A stretch of 64,000 nt of DNA from positions 124,001 to 188,000 of the forward strand of contig NZ_BCVP01000015.1 of assembly GCF_001591805.1 (NCBI RefSeq), read 5' to 3'. Below the pieces are notes generated by a model. That model saw nothing but the letters and a program-made list of their open reading frames with translations. It ran no database searches and had not been told where the DNA came from. The translations under genes and the position numbers were made by a program. Source of the DNA: Neobacillus novalis NBRC 102450. Lineage in GTDB: Bacteria > Bacillota > Bacilli > Bacillales > Cytobacillaceae. Each line of letters starts with the position of its first letter. The first letter of the stretch is position 1. This document shows, one piece after another, positions 55,226 to 63,608 of the stretch.

Positions 55226-57065
55226 AGATGCTCCCCCTCAATTCTGCTGCACGCTGCCGGGCATAGACAGCCAGCTCAGCAGTCAGTTCATAGCGTAAAA
55301 ATGGTGTAATTAAATAAATCCCGTTAAATAAATCTAGTGCCGCATCAATTAATGATTTGGTAATATCAATTCCTACCCGGACTGCTTGCAGCGGGTTATC
55401 ATTTAGCAGAGCCATCCGCTCCCGAATCGAATCGGCAATTTTAATTCCAGGCACTTCATTATGAAGGAACTCAGCATTCTTACTATTTAAAAGCGGCATT
55501 AAGCCAATATAGATAGGTGCCTCAAGATGCTTTGTATGTTCATAGACTTCCATTAACTTTTCTTCAGAAAAAATGGGCTGAGAGATAAAGTAATCAGCCC
55601 CGAAATGAACCTTTTTCTCTAGTCGCTTCACTGCTTTCTCTAATGAGCGGACATTCGGGTTAAAGGCGGCGGCAATGCTAAAATCAGTCTTTTGCCCGAG
55701 ATCTTTTCCGGAAAAAGACAACCCTTCATTCAGCTGCTTAATCATTTGAATCAGCTCAAACGAGGAAACATCGTAAACAGATGATGCACCTGGAAAATCG
55801 CCAACCCGAGCAGGATCACCGGTAATCGCTAGAACATCATTCAGCCCAAGTGTGTGCAGCCCCATTAAATGCGATTGCAGTCCAATGATATTACGGTCGC
55901 GGCAGGCAATATGGATCAGCGGCCGCATCCCTAATTCCTGTTTTACTAAATATCCCAATGATTCATTTGAAATCCTCACAGTCGCAAGCGAATTATCCGC
56001 AAGTGTTATCGAATCAATTCCTGCTTCTTTTAAAGCTTTTGCCCCTTCGAAAAACTTCGTCGTATCCAGCTTCCTTGGTGGATCTAGTTCTACAATCACC
56101 GATGGCCGCTCTTTGACAATTTCCTGAAGGGGAGCGAACTCCCTTTTTACAGCAGAAGGTTCGACGACAATCTTCTTTGGTTTTAATTTTACTACCTTTT
56201 CAGTAACCGGAACATTATTCTTTAATTCTGAAGCAAACGCCCTGATGTGCTCAGGCGTTGTGCCGCAGCAGCCTCCGAGAAGACGGACGCCTTGAGTCCT
56301 AAAACTTTGTGCAGATTGGCGGAAATAATCGGCATCTCCTTCATAATGAAACTTCCCGTCCGTGTAAGCTGGCAGACTCGCATTAGGATAGGCGGAGAGA
56401 AAGGCATGCTTCGGAAGTTCAATCTGCTCAAGTGCCAGCAGCATATGGTGCGGTCCAAGCCGGCAATTGAGTCCAATGACATCGGCTCCTAGACCTTCAA
56501 GTCGCGTTAATGCCTCGTTAACCGGCGTTTGATTTTGCAAAATTCCAGGCTCTTGAAGTGAGACCTGAGCAATTATCGGCAGCTTCGTTTCCTTCCGGGC
56601 AATCGTAAGAATCGTTTCAAGCTCTTCAAGGTCGTAAAAGGTTTCCAGTAACAACCCATCGACCCCTTCGAGCAAAAGACAATATAATTGTTCACGGAAG
56701 CTGCGCTTTAATTCCTCGAGGGAAACAGAATCAGGTTTAACACCGCGATTCCCGCCAATCGTTCCAAGTACATAGGCATTATTTTGGGCCGCCTTTTTTG
56801 CGTTACGGACCGCGGCACTGTTCATTTCCTTTACATAGTCCTCGAGACCATAGCGCTGAAGCTTTAAATAATTGGCCGCATACGTATTGGTTTGAATAAC
56901 GTCTGCACCGGCATCAATATACGCCTTATGGATATTTTGGATTTGCCTGGGCTGAGAAAGATTCAGTTCTTCGAAGCAACAGTCCGTACCGTACGAATAA
57001 AGAAGAGTCCCCATCGCACCGTCGCCAATTAAAATCTGATTTTGTAATTTTTCTAAAAAGCTCAT
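55206..57065 (-). CDS. yitJ: Bifunctional homocysteine S-methyltransferase / methylene-THF reductase (YitJ type)
   Basis: 619 residues, two domains. The N-terminal half (to about residue 300) is a homocysteine S-methyltransferase with [25 protein letters not shown] and [14 protein letters not shown]. The C-terminal half is methylenetetrahydrofolate reductase ([43 protein letters not shown]). It supplies methyl-THF to MetH. It overlaps metC by four bases and metH by 20, so it is translationally coupled. Confidence 0.95.
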   Translation of the reverse strand: MSFLEKLQNQILIGDGAMGTLLYSYGTDCCFEELNLSQPRQIQNIHKAYIDAGADVIQTNTYAANYLKLQRYGLEDYVKEMNSAAVRNAKKAAQNNAYVLGTIGGNRGVKPDSVSLEELKRSFREQLYCLLLEGVDGLLLETFYDLEELETILTIARKETKLPIIAQVSLQEPGILQNQTPVNEALTRLEGLGADVIGLNCRLGPHHMLLALEQIELPKHAFLSAYPNASLPAYTDGKFHYEGDADYFRQSAQSFRTQGVRLLGGCCGTTPEHIRAFASELKNNVPVTEKVVKLKPKKIVVEPSAVKREFAPLQEIVKERPSVIVELDPPRKLDTTKFFEGAKALKEAGIDSITLADNSLATVRISNESLGYLVKQELGMRPLIHIACRDRNIIGLQSHLMGLHTLGLNDVLAITGDPARVGDFPGASSVYDVSSFELIQMIKQLNEGLSFSGKDLGQKTDFSIAAAFNPNVRSLEKAVKRLEKKVHFGADYFISQPIFSEEKLMEVYEHTKHLEAPIYIGLMPLLNSKNAEFLHNEVPGIKIADSIRERMALLNDNPLQAVRVGIDITKSLIDAALDLFNGIYLITPFLRYELTAELAVYARQRAAELRGSIYAENTI

Positions 57066-58255
57066 TGTAATTCTCCTTGCTGTAAAACCAATTGTTTTTC
57101 ACAAACAAATTCAAGTGCCTGGGAAAAATCCTTAATAAGATCATCAGCATTTTCGAGCCCAACCGATAAACGAATTAGACTGTTTTTTATTCCGCGCTTT
57201 TCTCGTTCTGCTTGTGGCATTGCTGCATGCGACATTTTAGCTGGATACGATAAAATCGACTCCACCGCGCCAAGGCTGACAGCAAAGACCGGTATATTTA
57301 CGTTAGCAAGAAAGGTTCGAAGTGCATCTTCGTCAGCCAATTCAAAGGATAGGACAGCTCCCGGACCACCAGCTTGATCTTTTTGAATTTGATATTGTGG
57401 ATGGCTGACAAGGCCGGGATAATAAACTTTTTCTACAAGCGGATGAGCATCTAAAAATTCTGCTAGTTTCAAAGCTGATTTTTGCGATTGTTCCAAGCGA
57501 ACGTGAAGTGTCTTTATCCCTCTTAAAACAAGCCAGGCATCTTGAACTCCAAGGATGGCCCCGAACCCATTTTGCAAGAAGCCTAATCGTTTAGCCAACT
57601 CTTCGTCCTTCACGACGGCAAGTCCTGCTACCACGTCACTATGCCCTGATAGAAATTTAGTCGCACTATGGAGGACTACATCAACTCCTAAAGCCAACGG
57701 TTTTTGCAGGGCAGGGGTGAGGAAGGTATTATCGAGATACGTGATCGCATCGATTTCCTTCGCTAACTCACAAATGGCTCTAATGTCCGTGACTTTCATT
57801 AATGGGTTAGAGGGTGTCTCCATGTAAATGGCTTTTGTATTTGGTTGAATCGCCTGCTTTACTTCAGCTAAATCTGTCATATCGACAAATGTATGGTCAA
57901 TTCCTAAGCGGGGTAGCACTTGTGTAACCAACCGGAACGTTCCGCCATAAACATCTTCGGTAATGACAATATGGTCTCCTGCGGAAAGCAGGAGGAATGC
58001 CGTGGAAATCGCAGCCATACCTGAAGAAAAAGCAAATCCTTTTAACCCGTCCTCGAGTTCCGCAATCACGTCTTCAAGTGCTTCCCTTGTCGGATTTAAA
58101 CTGCGGCCATAATCGTACTTGCCAAACTGATCGAAATCAGATTGGTGGAAGGTAGATGCATGTTGGATTGGTACACTTACAGCCCCTGTAGTTGGATCGA
58201 CTTTATGCTGATTATGAAGGAGTTTTGTTTGAAAGCTATATTCAACGCGAGCCAT
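57062..58255 (-). CDS. metC: Cystathionine beta-lyase
   Basis: 397 residues, Cys/Met PLP enzyme. The PLP lysine lies in [16 protein letters not shown] near residue 210. It splits cystathionine to homocysteine, pyruvate and ammonia. Placement after metI and before yitJ-metH gives a complete path from O-acetylhomoserine to methionine. MetI and MetC share the fold; I separate them by gene order. The start codon overlaps the metI stop. Confidence 0.92.
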   Translation of the reverse strand: MARVEYSFQTKLLHNQHKVDPTTGAVSVPIQHASTFHQSDFDQFGKYDYGRSLNPTREALEDVIAELEDGLKGFAFSSGMAAISTAFLLLSAGDHIVITEDVYGGTFRLVTQVLPRLGIDHTFVDMTDLAEVKQAIQPNTKAIYMETPSNPLMKVTDIRAICELAKEIDAITYLDNTFLTPALQKPLALGVDVVLHSATKFLSGHSDVVAGLAVVKDEELAKRLGFLQNGFGAILGVQDAWLVLRGIKTLHVRLEQSQKSALKLAEFLDAHPLVEKVYYPGLVSHPQYQIQKDQAGGPGAVLSFELADEDALRTFLANVNIPVFAVSLGAVESILSYPAKMSHAAMPQAEREKRGIKNSLIRLSVGLENADDLIKDFSQALEFVCEKQLVLQQGELQ

Positions 58256-59367
58256 TAGGCAATCACTCCTTCTGTAATTTTAGCTAAAGCTTGCTCTAAA
58301 TCTTGGATTAAATCGCCGGCATCTTCAATTCCAACTGAAAAACGTAATAAACAATTGTCTACACCTTGCTGCAGGCGAATTTCTTCAGGAATGTCGGCAT
58401 GGGTTTGCGTTGCCGGATAGGTAATTAAACTCTCCGTGCCGCCAAGGCTTTCTGCAAAGGTAATCAAAACTATATTTTGAAGGAATGGATTAACCCACGC
58501 TTCTTCCTGTAATCGGAAGGACACCATTCCTCCCTTACCAGGGTAGAGAACATCTGCAACACTTTCATGGTTCGAAAGGTATTCAACAATTGCTTTTGCA
58601 TTTTTCTCATGGCGTTCCATCCGAAGCGCTAACGTTTTCATTCCGCGCATTAACACCCAAGCATCAAACGGACTTAGCACACCGCCGGCACCGTTATGAT
58701 GAAGGGCTAATCCTTCACAAATGTCTTTTCCCTTGGCAACGATAAGGCCCGCCAGCACATCATTATGGCCTCCTAAATACTTAGTCGCGCTATGAATGAC
58801 AATATCGGCTCCTAGCAGGATTGGCTGCTGCAATAATGGAGTATAAAATGTGTTGTCAACAATCAGTAACGCACCGTGTCTCTTAGCAATTTCTGAGATT
58901 GCGGCAATATCTGCTTGCTGCATAAGGGGATTTGTCGGAGTCTCCAGAAAGATGGCTTTTGTTGAAGGAGTAATACAACGTTCGACCTCTTCCGGACAAC
59001 ACGTATTTACATATTGCGTTTTTAAGCCCCATTTCTTAAATCCTTGTTCTAACAAGCGATAGGTGCCGCCATATAAATCTTCGCTCACTAACCATTCATC
59101 ACCAGATTGGAACAATGAAAGCACCGTGAAAATGGCCGCCATACCAGAACTGCAGGCAAATCCTTGGTCACCGTGTTCTAAATCAGCAATTGCCTTTTCA
59201 AGAATTTGTCTTGTGGGGTTTCCGGTACGAATATAGTCAAAGCCGGTCGATTGCCCAATTCCTGCGTGCCGGTAAGCCGTTGAAAAATAAATTGGCGGAT
59301 TCACTGTTCCAGTCACTGTTTCACTGCGATTTCCAATTTGAGCTAGTTTTGTTTCAATTTTGTACAT
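58255..59367 (-). CDS. metI: Cystathionine gamma-synthase / O-acetylhomoserine thiolyase
   Basis: 370 residues, same PLP family as metC. The PLP lysine is in HSATKYLGGHNDVLAG near residue 190. It condenses O-acetyl or O-succinyl-homoserine with cysteine or sulfide. It is first in the operon and lies behind an S-box riboswitch. ATG at 59367 follows AAAGGAGAG; a longer frame begins upstream inside the leader and is rejected. Confidence 0.94.
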   Translation of the reverse strand: MYKIETKLAQIGNRSETVTGTVNPPIYFSTAYRHAGIGQSTGFDYIRTGNPTRQILEKAIADLEHGDQGFACSSGMAAIFTVLSLFQSGDEWLVSEDLYGGTYRLLEQGFKKWGLKTQYVNTCCPEEVERCITPSTKAIFLETPTNPLMQQADIAAISEIAKRHGALLIVDNTFYTPLLQQPILLGADIVIHSATKYLGGHNDVLAGLIVAKGKDICEGLALHHNGAGGVLSPFDAWVLMRGMKTLALRMERHEKNAKAIVEYLSNHESVADVLYPGKGGMVSFRLQEEAWVNPFLQNIVLITFAESLGGTESLITYPATQTHADIPEEIRLQQGVDNCLLRFSVGIEDAGDLIQDLEQALAKITEGVIA

Positions 59368-59423
59368 GATGCACTCTCCTTTAATGATGAGAATGGCCAA
59401 CTGCGAGAGCTTCCGCTTTTCCA

Positions 59424-59456
59424 ATAAAAAAAGCCTTCTATAAGAAGAAGGCTTTT
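59424..59456 (-). terminator. Riboswitch-controlled terminator of the met operon leader
   Basis: On the minus strand AAGCCTTCT / AGAAGGCTT followed by seven T, between the S-box aptamer and metI. Confidence 0.92.
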
Positions 59457-59482
59457 GTAAATACTACAAAAAAGTCATTCTT

Positions 59483-59598
59483 CTTATCTCGCAAATTAGC
59501 AAACTAATTTGCAGGACTTAGCACCTTTTCAATGGATGAAACCATTGATGGTTGCTGAGGCGTCGCAGGGCCATTCCCTCAACCTCTCTTGATAAGAA
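59483..59598 (-). ncRNA. S-box (SAM-I) riboswitch
   Basis: On the minus strand the aptamer begins CTTATCAAGAGAGG, and has GAGGGAATGGCCCTGCGA, CGCCTCAGCAACC, AGGTGCTAAGTCCTGC and closes with GAGATAAG, pairing to the first bases as P1. This is the SAM-I consensus in order. With SAM bound, the downstream terminator at 59424-59456 forms and met transcription stops; without SAM an antiterminator forms. It serves metI-metC-yitJ-metH. Confidence 0.96.
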
Positions 59599-59622
59599 AT
59601 CAATTATTTAGATTATTTATAA

Positions 59623-59651
59623 AATTTACTACAGATTGGAGGGGGTGTCAA
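59623..59651 (-). promoter_or_regulatory. Promoter of the met operon
   Basis: TTGACA (minus strand, bases 59651-59646), 17-base spacer, then TAAATT (59628-59623), about 25 bases before the riboswitch. Confidence 0.65.
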
Positions 59652-59728
59652 CTGGTTTTTAGGTTTTTTTATCCAATGATGGAGGTAAATAACGGAATTT
59701 AAAATACTACTTGTTACCTAGAAAATTG

Positions 59729-59757
59729 TTGACACTGGTTGAAATAGGTGTTATTTT
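59729..59757 (+). promoter_or_regulatory. Promoter candidate of the lasso cluster
   Basis: TTGACA at 59729-59734, 17-base spacer, TATTTT at 59752-59757. It implies a leader of about 300 bases before the cyclase gene. The -35 is perfect; the -10 is only moderate. Confidence 0.55.
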
Positions 59758-59759
59758 TA

Positions 59760-60064
59760 GTATACAATTCGTTCTTAATAAAGAATTGGATTGAAAACCC
59801 AATTTTAAAAAAGGTTCCACTTTCTTCCCAAAGGGATTGGAAAAGAGGCTGTATAGGAACAAGGAAATTTAAATAGCATTGAGATAGTGATTATTTGTGA
59901 AAGAAGAATCCCTATCCTTAAACATGCTCTGGGTGTTCTATTTATAGAACTACACAAATAGAGAAAAATTATAGGTACTCCTATCATTTATTCCTAGTTT
60001 ATGAATATAAATTTAATAATGACCTTTTACATACAGATAAATTAAAGCTTGCCAGGAGGAAAAG
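59760..60064 (+). other. Long leader of the lasso cyclase gene
   Basis: About 300 AT-rich bases with no convincing gene. It holds the palindrome at 59935-59950 and the AGGAGGA ribosome site at 60054-60060, four bases before the ATG. I see no known riboswitch. Confidence 0.45.
59935..59950. promoter_or_regulatory. Palindrome in the lasso cluster leader
   Basis: GTTCTAT and ATAGAAC separated by TT, perfect 7-base arms. A possible operator or RNA hairpin, about 115 bases before the cyclase ATG. Confidence 0.45.
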
Positions 60065-62005
60065 ATGAGCGCTATTGCCGGTATTTATCACATAAACAAT
60101 GAACCTATTAACCTAGAACATGGTAAGCGGATGATGAAGGATTTGGAGAAGTATCCTGCCGATGATGTTCAAACTTGGCATAGTGAGAAAGTCCTTCTTG
60201 GCTGCCATGCACAGTGGATTACTCCAGAATCTAAAGGAGAAAAGCTGCCTTATTATGATCATGAAAGGCAGCTAGCCATTACCGCCGATGCCATAATCGA
60301 TAACCGTGAGGAATTATTTGAAAAATTACAGGTTAAAAAGTCCCGTCAAAAAACTATGTCCGACAGTGAATTGATATTACTTTCCTATTATAAATGGGGG
60401 GAAGATGCTCCTAAGTATTTAGTAGGGGATTTTGCTTTCATGATATGGGATGAAAGAAAACAGAAACTTTTTGGTGCTAGGGATTTTTCAGGGGCACGTA
60501 CCCTTTATTTTTATCGTTATAAACAGCGATTTGTATTTTGTACGGTAATCCATCCATTACTATCATTATCTGATGTTGAGAAGGAACTTAATGAACAGTG
60601 GCTCGCGGAATACTTAGTGTTAGAAGGAACAATTGATGCGGTAAATACTTCAATTACACCCTATAAAAAAATTGAACAACTACCTCCATCTCATAGCATA
60701 TCGGTCGTTGGAGATAAAATCACGTTTACAAGATATTGTGAATTAACACCTGGAAAACAATTAAAACTGAAATCAGATGAAGAATATGTTGAAGCCTTTC
60801 AGGAAGTTTTTCAAAAGGCAGTAACCTCGAGATTACGTACCCATCTCAATGTCGGTGCCCAGCTGAGTGGGGGCTTGGATTCTGGTGCGGTTGTGAGCTT
60901 TGCTGCAAAAGCTTTGAAGGAAAATAATAAAAGCCTACATACCTTTAGTTACATCCCCCCAAAAGACTTTGTGGATTTTACACCCAAACAATTATTGGCT
61001 GATGAAAGGCCATTTATTAAATCAACTGTACAACACGTTGGGGGAATAAATGATTACTACTTGGATTTCGATGGAAGGAATTCATATTCTGAAATCGACA
61101 ATTTACTAGAAGTTTTGGAGATGCCATACAAGTTTTTTGAGAACTCCTTTTGGTTAAAGGGGATGTTTGAGAAAGCCAATGAGGAAGAAGTGGGGGTATT
61201 ATTAAACGGCGATCGAGGGAATTTCAGTATCTCTTGGGGATACGCCATGGATTACTATTCAATCCTTTTAAAGAGGCTGAAGTGGTTCCGACTTTATCAA
61301 GAATTAGATCAATATAGTAAAAAGGTAGGTGGGCCAAGATTACGCAGGTTGCCGGATATTGCTAGATTGGGATTTCCGGTTATTGATAAGATCCTTCAGC
61401 AAGGTACAACTTATAAGCTTCCTACAATAATTAACCCAGAATTTGCAAAGAACATTGATATTTATAACAAACTAAAAGAATATGGCATAGAAAAATCTGG
61501 GTGGTTTCCTACATCAACAATATATATGGAAAGAAAAAGGCATTTTGAAAATTTGTTTATCTGGAATGCAGGAAATACATTTGCTGCGAAACTATCGTTA
61601 CGTTTCTCATTATCAAAACGTGATCCAACAAATGATATACGCGTTGTCCGTTTTTGCTTATCTCTTCCAGAAAATCAATACGTCCAAAATGGAATGGATC
61701 GCGCACTTATCAGAAGGTCCACAGAAAAGTTTTTACCCGACAATGTTAGGTTAAACCAAAGAATTCGGGGGGTCCAAGGAGCTGATTGGGTTCATAGAAT
61801 GACTCCGTATTGGAATGCATTTAGAGATGAGCTAAATAAACTAATTGCAGATAAAAATGCATTAAAATTTTTAGATGGTCAAGTCCTAAAGAGAGCTTTA
61901 GTAAAGGTTGATGAAGGACCAAGGTCGGAATATGCCACTGATCCAGAATATAAAATATTAATGCGCAGTTTAATTGTATATCGATTTATAAATAATTTTG
62001 CTTGA
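60065..62005 (+). CDS. lasC: Lasso peptide cyclase (asparagine-synthase-like, C protein)
   Basis: 646 residues. An N-terminal glutamine-amidotransferase-like half is followed by the ATP-pyrophosphatase half with the PP-loop SGGLDSGA near residues 268-275. In lasso clusters this enzyme adenylates an Asp or Glu side chain of the core and joins it to the N-terminus. The amidotransferase nucleophile position (residue 2) is Ser, not Cys, so no glutaminase activity is expected. The precursor gene follows after 14 bases, and the kinase and B1/B2 genes follow it. AGGAGGA precedes the ATG. Confidence 0.92.
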   Translation: MSAIAGIYHINNEPINLEHGKRMMKDLEKYPADDVQTWHSEKVLLGCHAQWITPESKGEKLPYYDHERQLAITADAIIDNREELFEKLQVKKSRQKTMSDSELILLSYYKWGEDAPKYLVGDFAFMIWDERKQKLFGARDFSGARTLYFYRYKQRFVFCTVIHPLLSLSDVEKELNEQWLAEYLVLEGTIDAVNTSITPYKKIEQLPPSHSISVVGDKITFTRYCELTPGKQLKLKSDEEYVEAFQEVFQKAVTSRLRTHLNVGAQLSGGLDSGAVVSFAAKALKENNKSLHTFSYIPPKDFVDFTPKQLLADERPFIKSTVQHVGGINDYYLDFDGRNSYSEIDNLLEVLEMPYKFFENSFWLKGMFEKANEEEVGVLLNGDRGNFSISWGYAMDYYSILLKRLKWFRLYQELDQYSKKVGGPRLRRLPDIARLGFPVIDKILQQGTTYKLPTIINPEFAKNIDIYNKLKEYGIEKSGWFPTSTIYMERKRHFENLFIWNAGNTFAAKLSLRFSLSKRDPTNDIRVVRFCLSLPENQYVQNGMDRALIRRSTEKFLPDNVRLNQRIRGVQGADWVHRMTPYWNAFRDELNKLIADKNALKFLDGQVLKRALVKVDEGPRSEYATDPEYKILMRSLIVYRFINNFA

Positions 62006-62019
62006 AAGGGGGTGAGTAA

Positions 62020-62151
62020 ATGAAAAAAGAATGGAAGAAACCTGAATTACAAGTACTCGATGTTAGAATGACAATGCTTGGAAGTGCTGGAGAATTTACT
62101 GATGCAACTTTTCCCGAAAACACACCTAAAGGCAAGTTAACTTTCTGTTAA
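62020..62151 (+). CDS. lasA: Lasso peptide precursor (paeninodin-like, C-terminal Cys)
   Basis: 43 residues. The leader MKKEWKKPELQVLDVRMTM (19) closely follows the paeninodin leader pattern: P8, L10, D14 and Thr at position -2. The core is 24 residues and begins LGSAGEFTD, giving a predicted nine-residue ring between Leu1 and Asp9, as in paeninodin (ring closed at Asp9). The tail ends KLTFC. Trp replaces the usual leader Tyr. Ring and cleavage points are inferred from the family. AAAGGGGGTG is five bases before the ATG. Confidence 0.88.
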   Translation: MKKEWKKPELQVLDVRMTMLGSAGEFTDATFPENTPKGKLTFC

Positions 62152-62221
62152 CAATATAAAGAAAAGGTAAGGACAAAGTTAATTAGTGATTTTGTTCAAC
62201 CATTTAATCTGCCAGGGTGCC

Positions 62222-62254
62222 CTACATAAGGAACCTTGTAGATTCAGTTTTTTT
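62222..62254 (+). terminator. First terminator-like hairpin after the precursor gene
   Basis: CTACATAAGG / CCTTGTAG with a two-base bulge, then six bases and seven T. Confidence 0.7.
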
Positions 62255-62266
62255 ATAGAAATACAC

Positions 62267-62310
62267 ATGTTAAAAGCCCTTATTGGTAAAGAGGTAAGGG
62301 CTTTTAACAT
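62267..62310 (+). terminator. Second terminator-like hairpin after the precursor gene
   Basis: ATGTTAAAAGCCCTTA at 62267-62282 and its perfect 16-base complement at 62295-62310, with a 12-base loop. It likely limits transcription into the kinase gene, or stabilises the precursor mRNA. Confidence 0.75.
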
Positions 62311-62337
62311 AACCATTGAAATTTTGGAGTGAATAGA

Positions 62338-63267
62338 ATGATAGAAACTGAAAAAAAAGTGGTTTATAAGGCCTTTGGTTTTTCTGTCATAAGTGAAATT
62401 CCATTACCTGAATTACTCCATGTTGAGAATATAGGAGATTCAATCGATATTGAAGTGAAAATAGAAGATTTAACAAAAAAATGGTTTGAATTATCGGATG
62501 AGCAAAATGCATTTGTTATTAAAGAAAATTTAGTTATGTTTCAAGTGCCTAATATTGCAACGTTTTCTATCGAAGAAGGAAAAAAAATAGCTGTTTCTCT
62601 CCTGAGGGAAAATGATGAAGATGTGATAAGACTTTATATTCTTGGTACCTGTATGGGTGCAATTTTAATGCAAAGGAAAATATTACCTTTACATGGAAGT
62701 GCCGTTGCTATTGATGGAAAAGCATATGCGTTTGTGGGGAATTCTGGAGCTGGGAAGTCTACAACGGCATCCGCACTCTTAAATCACGGATATCAACTAC
62801 TAAGTGATGATGTTATAGCGATATCGCTTTCACTTGATGGGTCCATTCCATTTGTAACTCCATCATATCCACAGCAAAAGCTTTGGCAAGATAGTCTAAC
62901 TATTCTAGGAATGGAATCTAATGATTATCGGCCAATATATGGCAGGGAAGATAAGTATTGTATACCTGTGTCATCCAAATTTTTATCTGCACAAATTCCG
63001 CTTGCGGGAGTGTTTGAACTAAAAAAGACAGAGAATAAAGAGTTTAAAATTTGTCCAATCAATAGCTTAGAACGATTTTATACACTTTACCGCAATACTT
63101 ATCAAAATTGTTTTATTCAAAATTTAGGGTTAATGGATTGGCACTTTAATACAACAGCAAAAATAATCGATAAGATAGATATTTACCAAATACACCGTCC
63201 TGTTTCTGGAGCAAGTTCCACTCAAATAGTTTCTCAAATATTAAAAACAATTAGCAAAGGGGAATAG
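62338..63267 (+). CDS. HPr-kinase-like lasso precursor kinase (PadeK type)
   Basis: 309 residues. A Walker A loop GNSGAGKST near residues 134-142 with LHGSAVAIDGKAYAFV before it and LLSDDVIAI after it matches the HprK/PadeK family. PadeK phosphorylates the C-terminal Ser of the paeninodin precursor. This precursor ends in Cys, so the substrate residue is unclear. Start is ATG at 62338, eight bases after TTGGAG; a GTG at 62329 overlaps that site. B1 starts three bases after its stop. The sequence is more AT-rich than upstream chromosomal genes. Confidence 0.88.
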   Translation: MIETEKKVVYKAFGFSVISEIPLPELLHVENIGDSIDIEVKIEDLTKKWFELSDEQNAFVIKENLVMFQVPNIATFSIEEGKKIAVSLLRENDEDVIRLYILGTCMGAILMQRKILPLHGSAVAIDGKAYAFVGNSGAGKSTTASALLNHGYQLLSDDVIAISLSLDGSIPFVTPSYPQQKLWQDSLTILGMESNDYRPIYGREDKYCIPVSSKFLSAQIPLAGVFELKKTENKEFKICPINSLERFYTLYRNTYQNCFIQNLGLMDWHFNTTAKIIDKIDIYQIHRPVSGASSTQIVSQILKTISKGE

Positions 63268-63270
63268 GCA

Positions 63271-63570
63271 ATGATTAAAAGTGGAAATATCTCATTAGGT
63301 CATTCCGTAAAACAAATCAAAGGAAATATTGTTAGTAATATGGGTGGAGAAAAAGTAATGCTAAGTGTTAAAAACGGGAAGTACTATAATTTAGGTGAAA
63401 TTGGCGGGGAAATTTGGGATTTAATTGAGGAAGAGATTTCAGTTAATCAATTGGTGGCAAAATTAATGTCAAATTTTGTTGTTACTAAGACCGAATGTGA
63501 GAAAGAAGTTATTACCTTTTTAGAGCTTTTATTGGATGAGAGTTTAATCGAAATTAAGGATAGCTTATAA
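63271..63570 (+). CDS. lasB1: Lasso B1 protein (PqqD-like RRE)
   Basis: 99 residues, a PqqD-type RiPP recognition element (VMLSVKNGKYYNLGEIGGEIWDLIEE, then a helical part). It binds the precursor leader, mainly the Tyr/Trp-Pro-Leu region, and presents it to the B2 protease and the cyclase. It is tightly coupled to the kinase gene (three bases) and lies 38 bases before B2. An Asp/Glu-rich C-terminus ends the chain. Confidence 0.9.
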   Translation: MIKSGNISLGHSVKQIKGNIVSNMGGEKVMLSVKNGKYYNLGEIGGEIWDLIEEEISVNQLVAKLMSNFVVTKTECEKEVITFLELLLDESLIEIKDSL

Positions 63571-63608
63571 TTAAGCAACCTAAATTTAAAATAAGTAGGG
63601 AGCATCTA

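Noticed and set aside
59805..59987. Minus-strand 60-codon frame in the lasso leader
   Set aside because: No ribosome site, no recognisable sequence, and located in the leader of a gene on the other strand.
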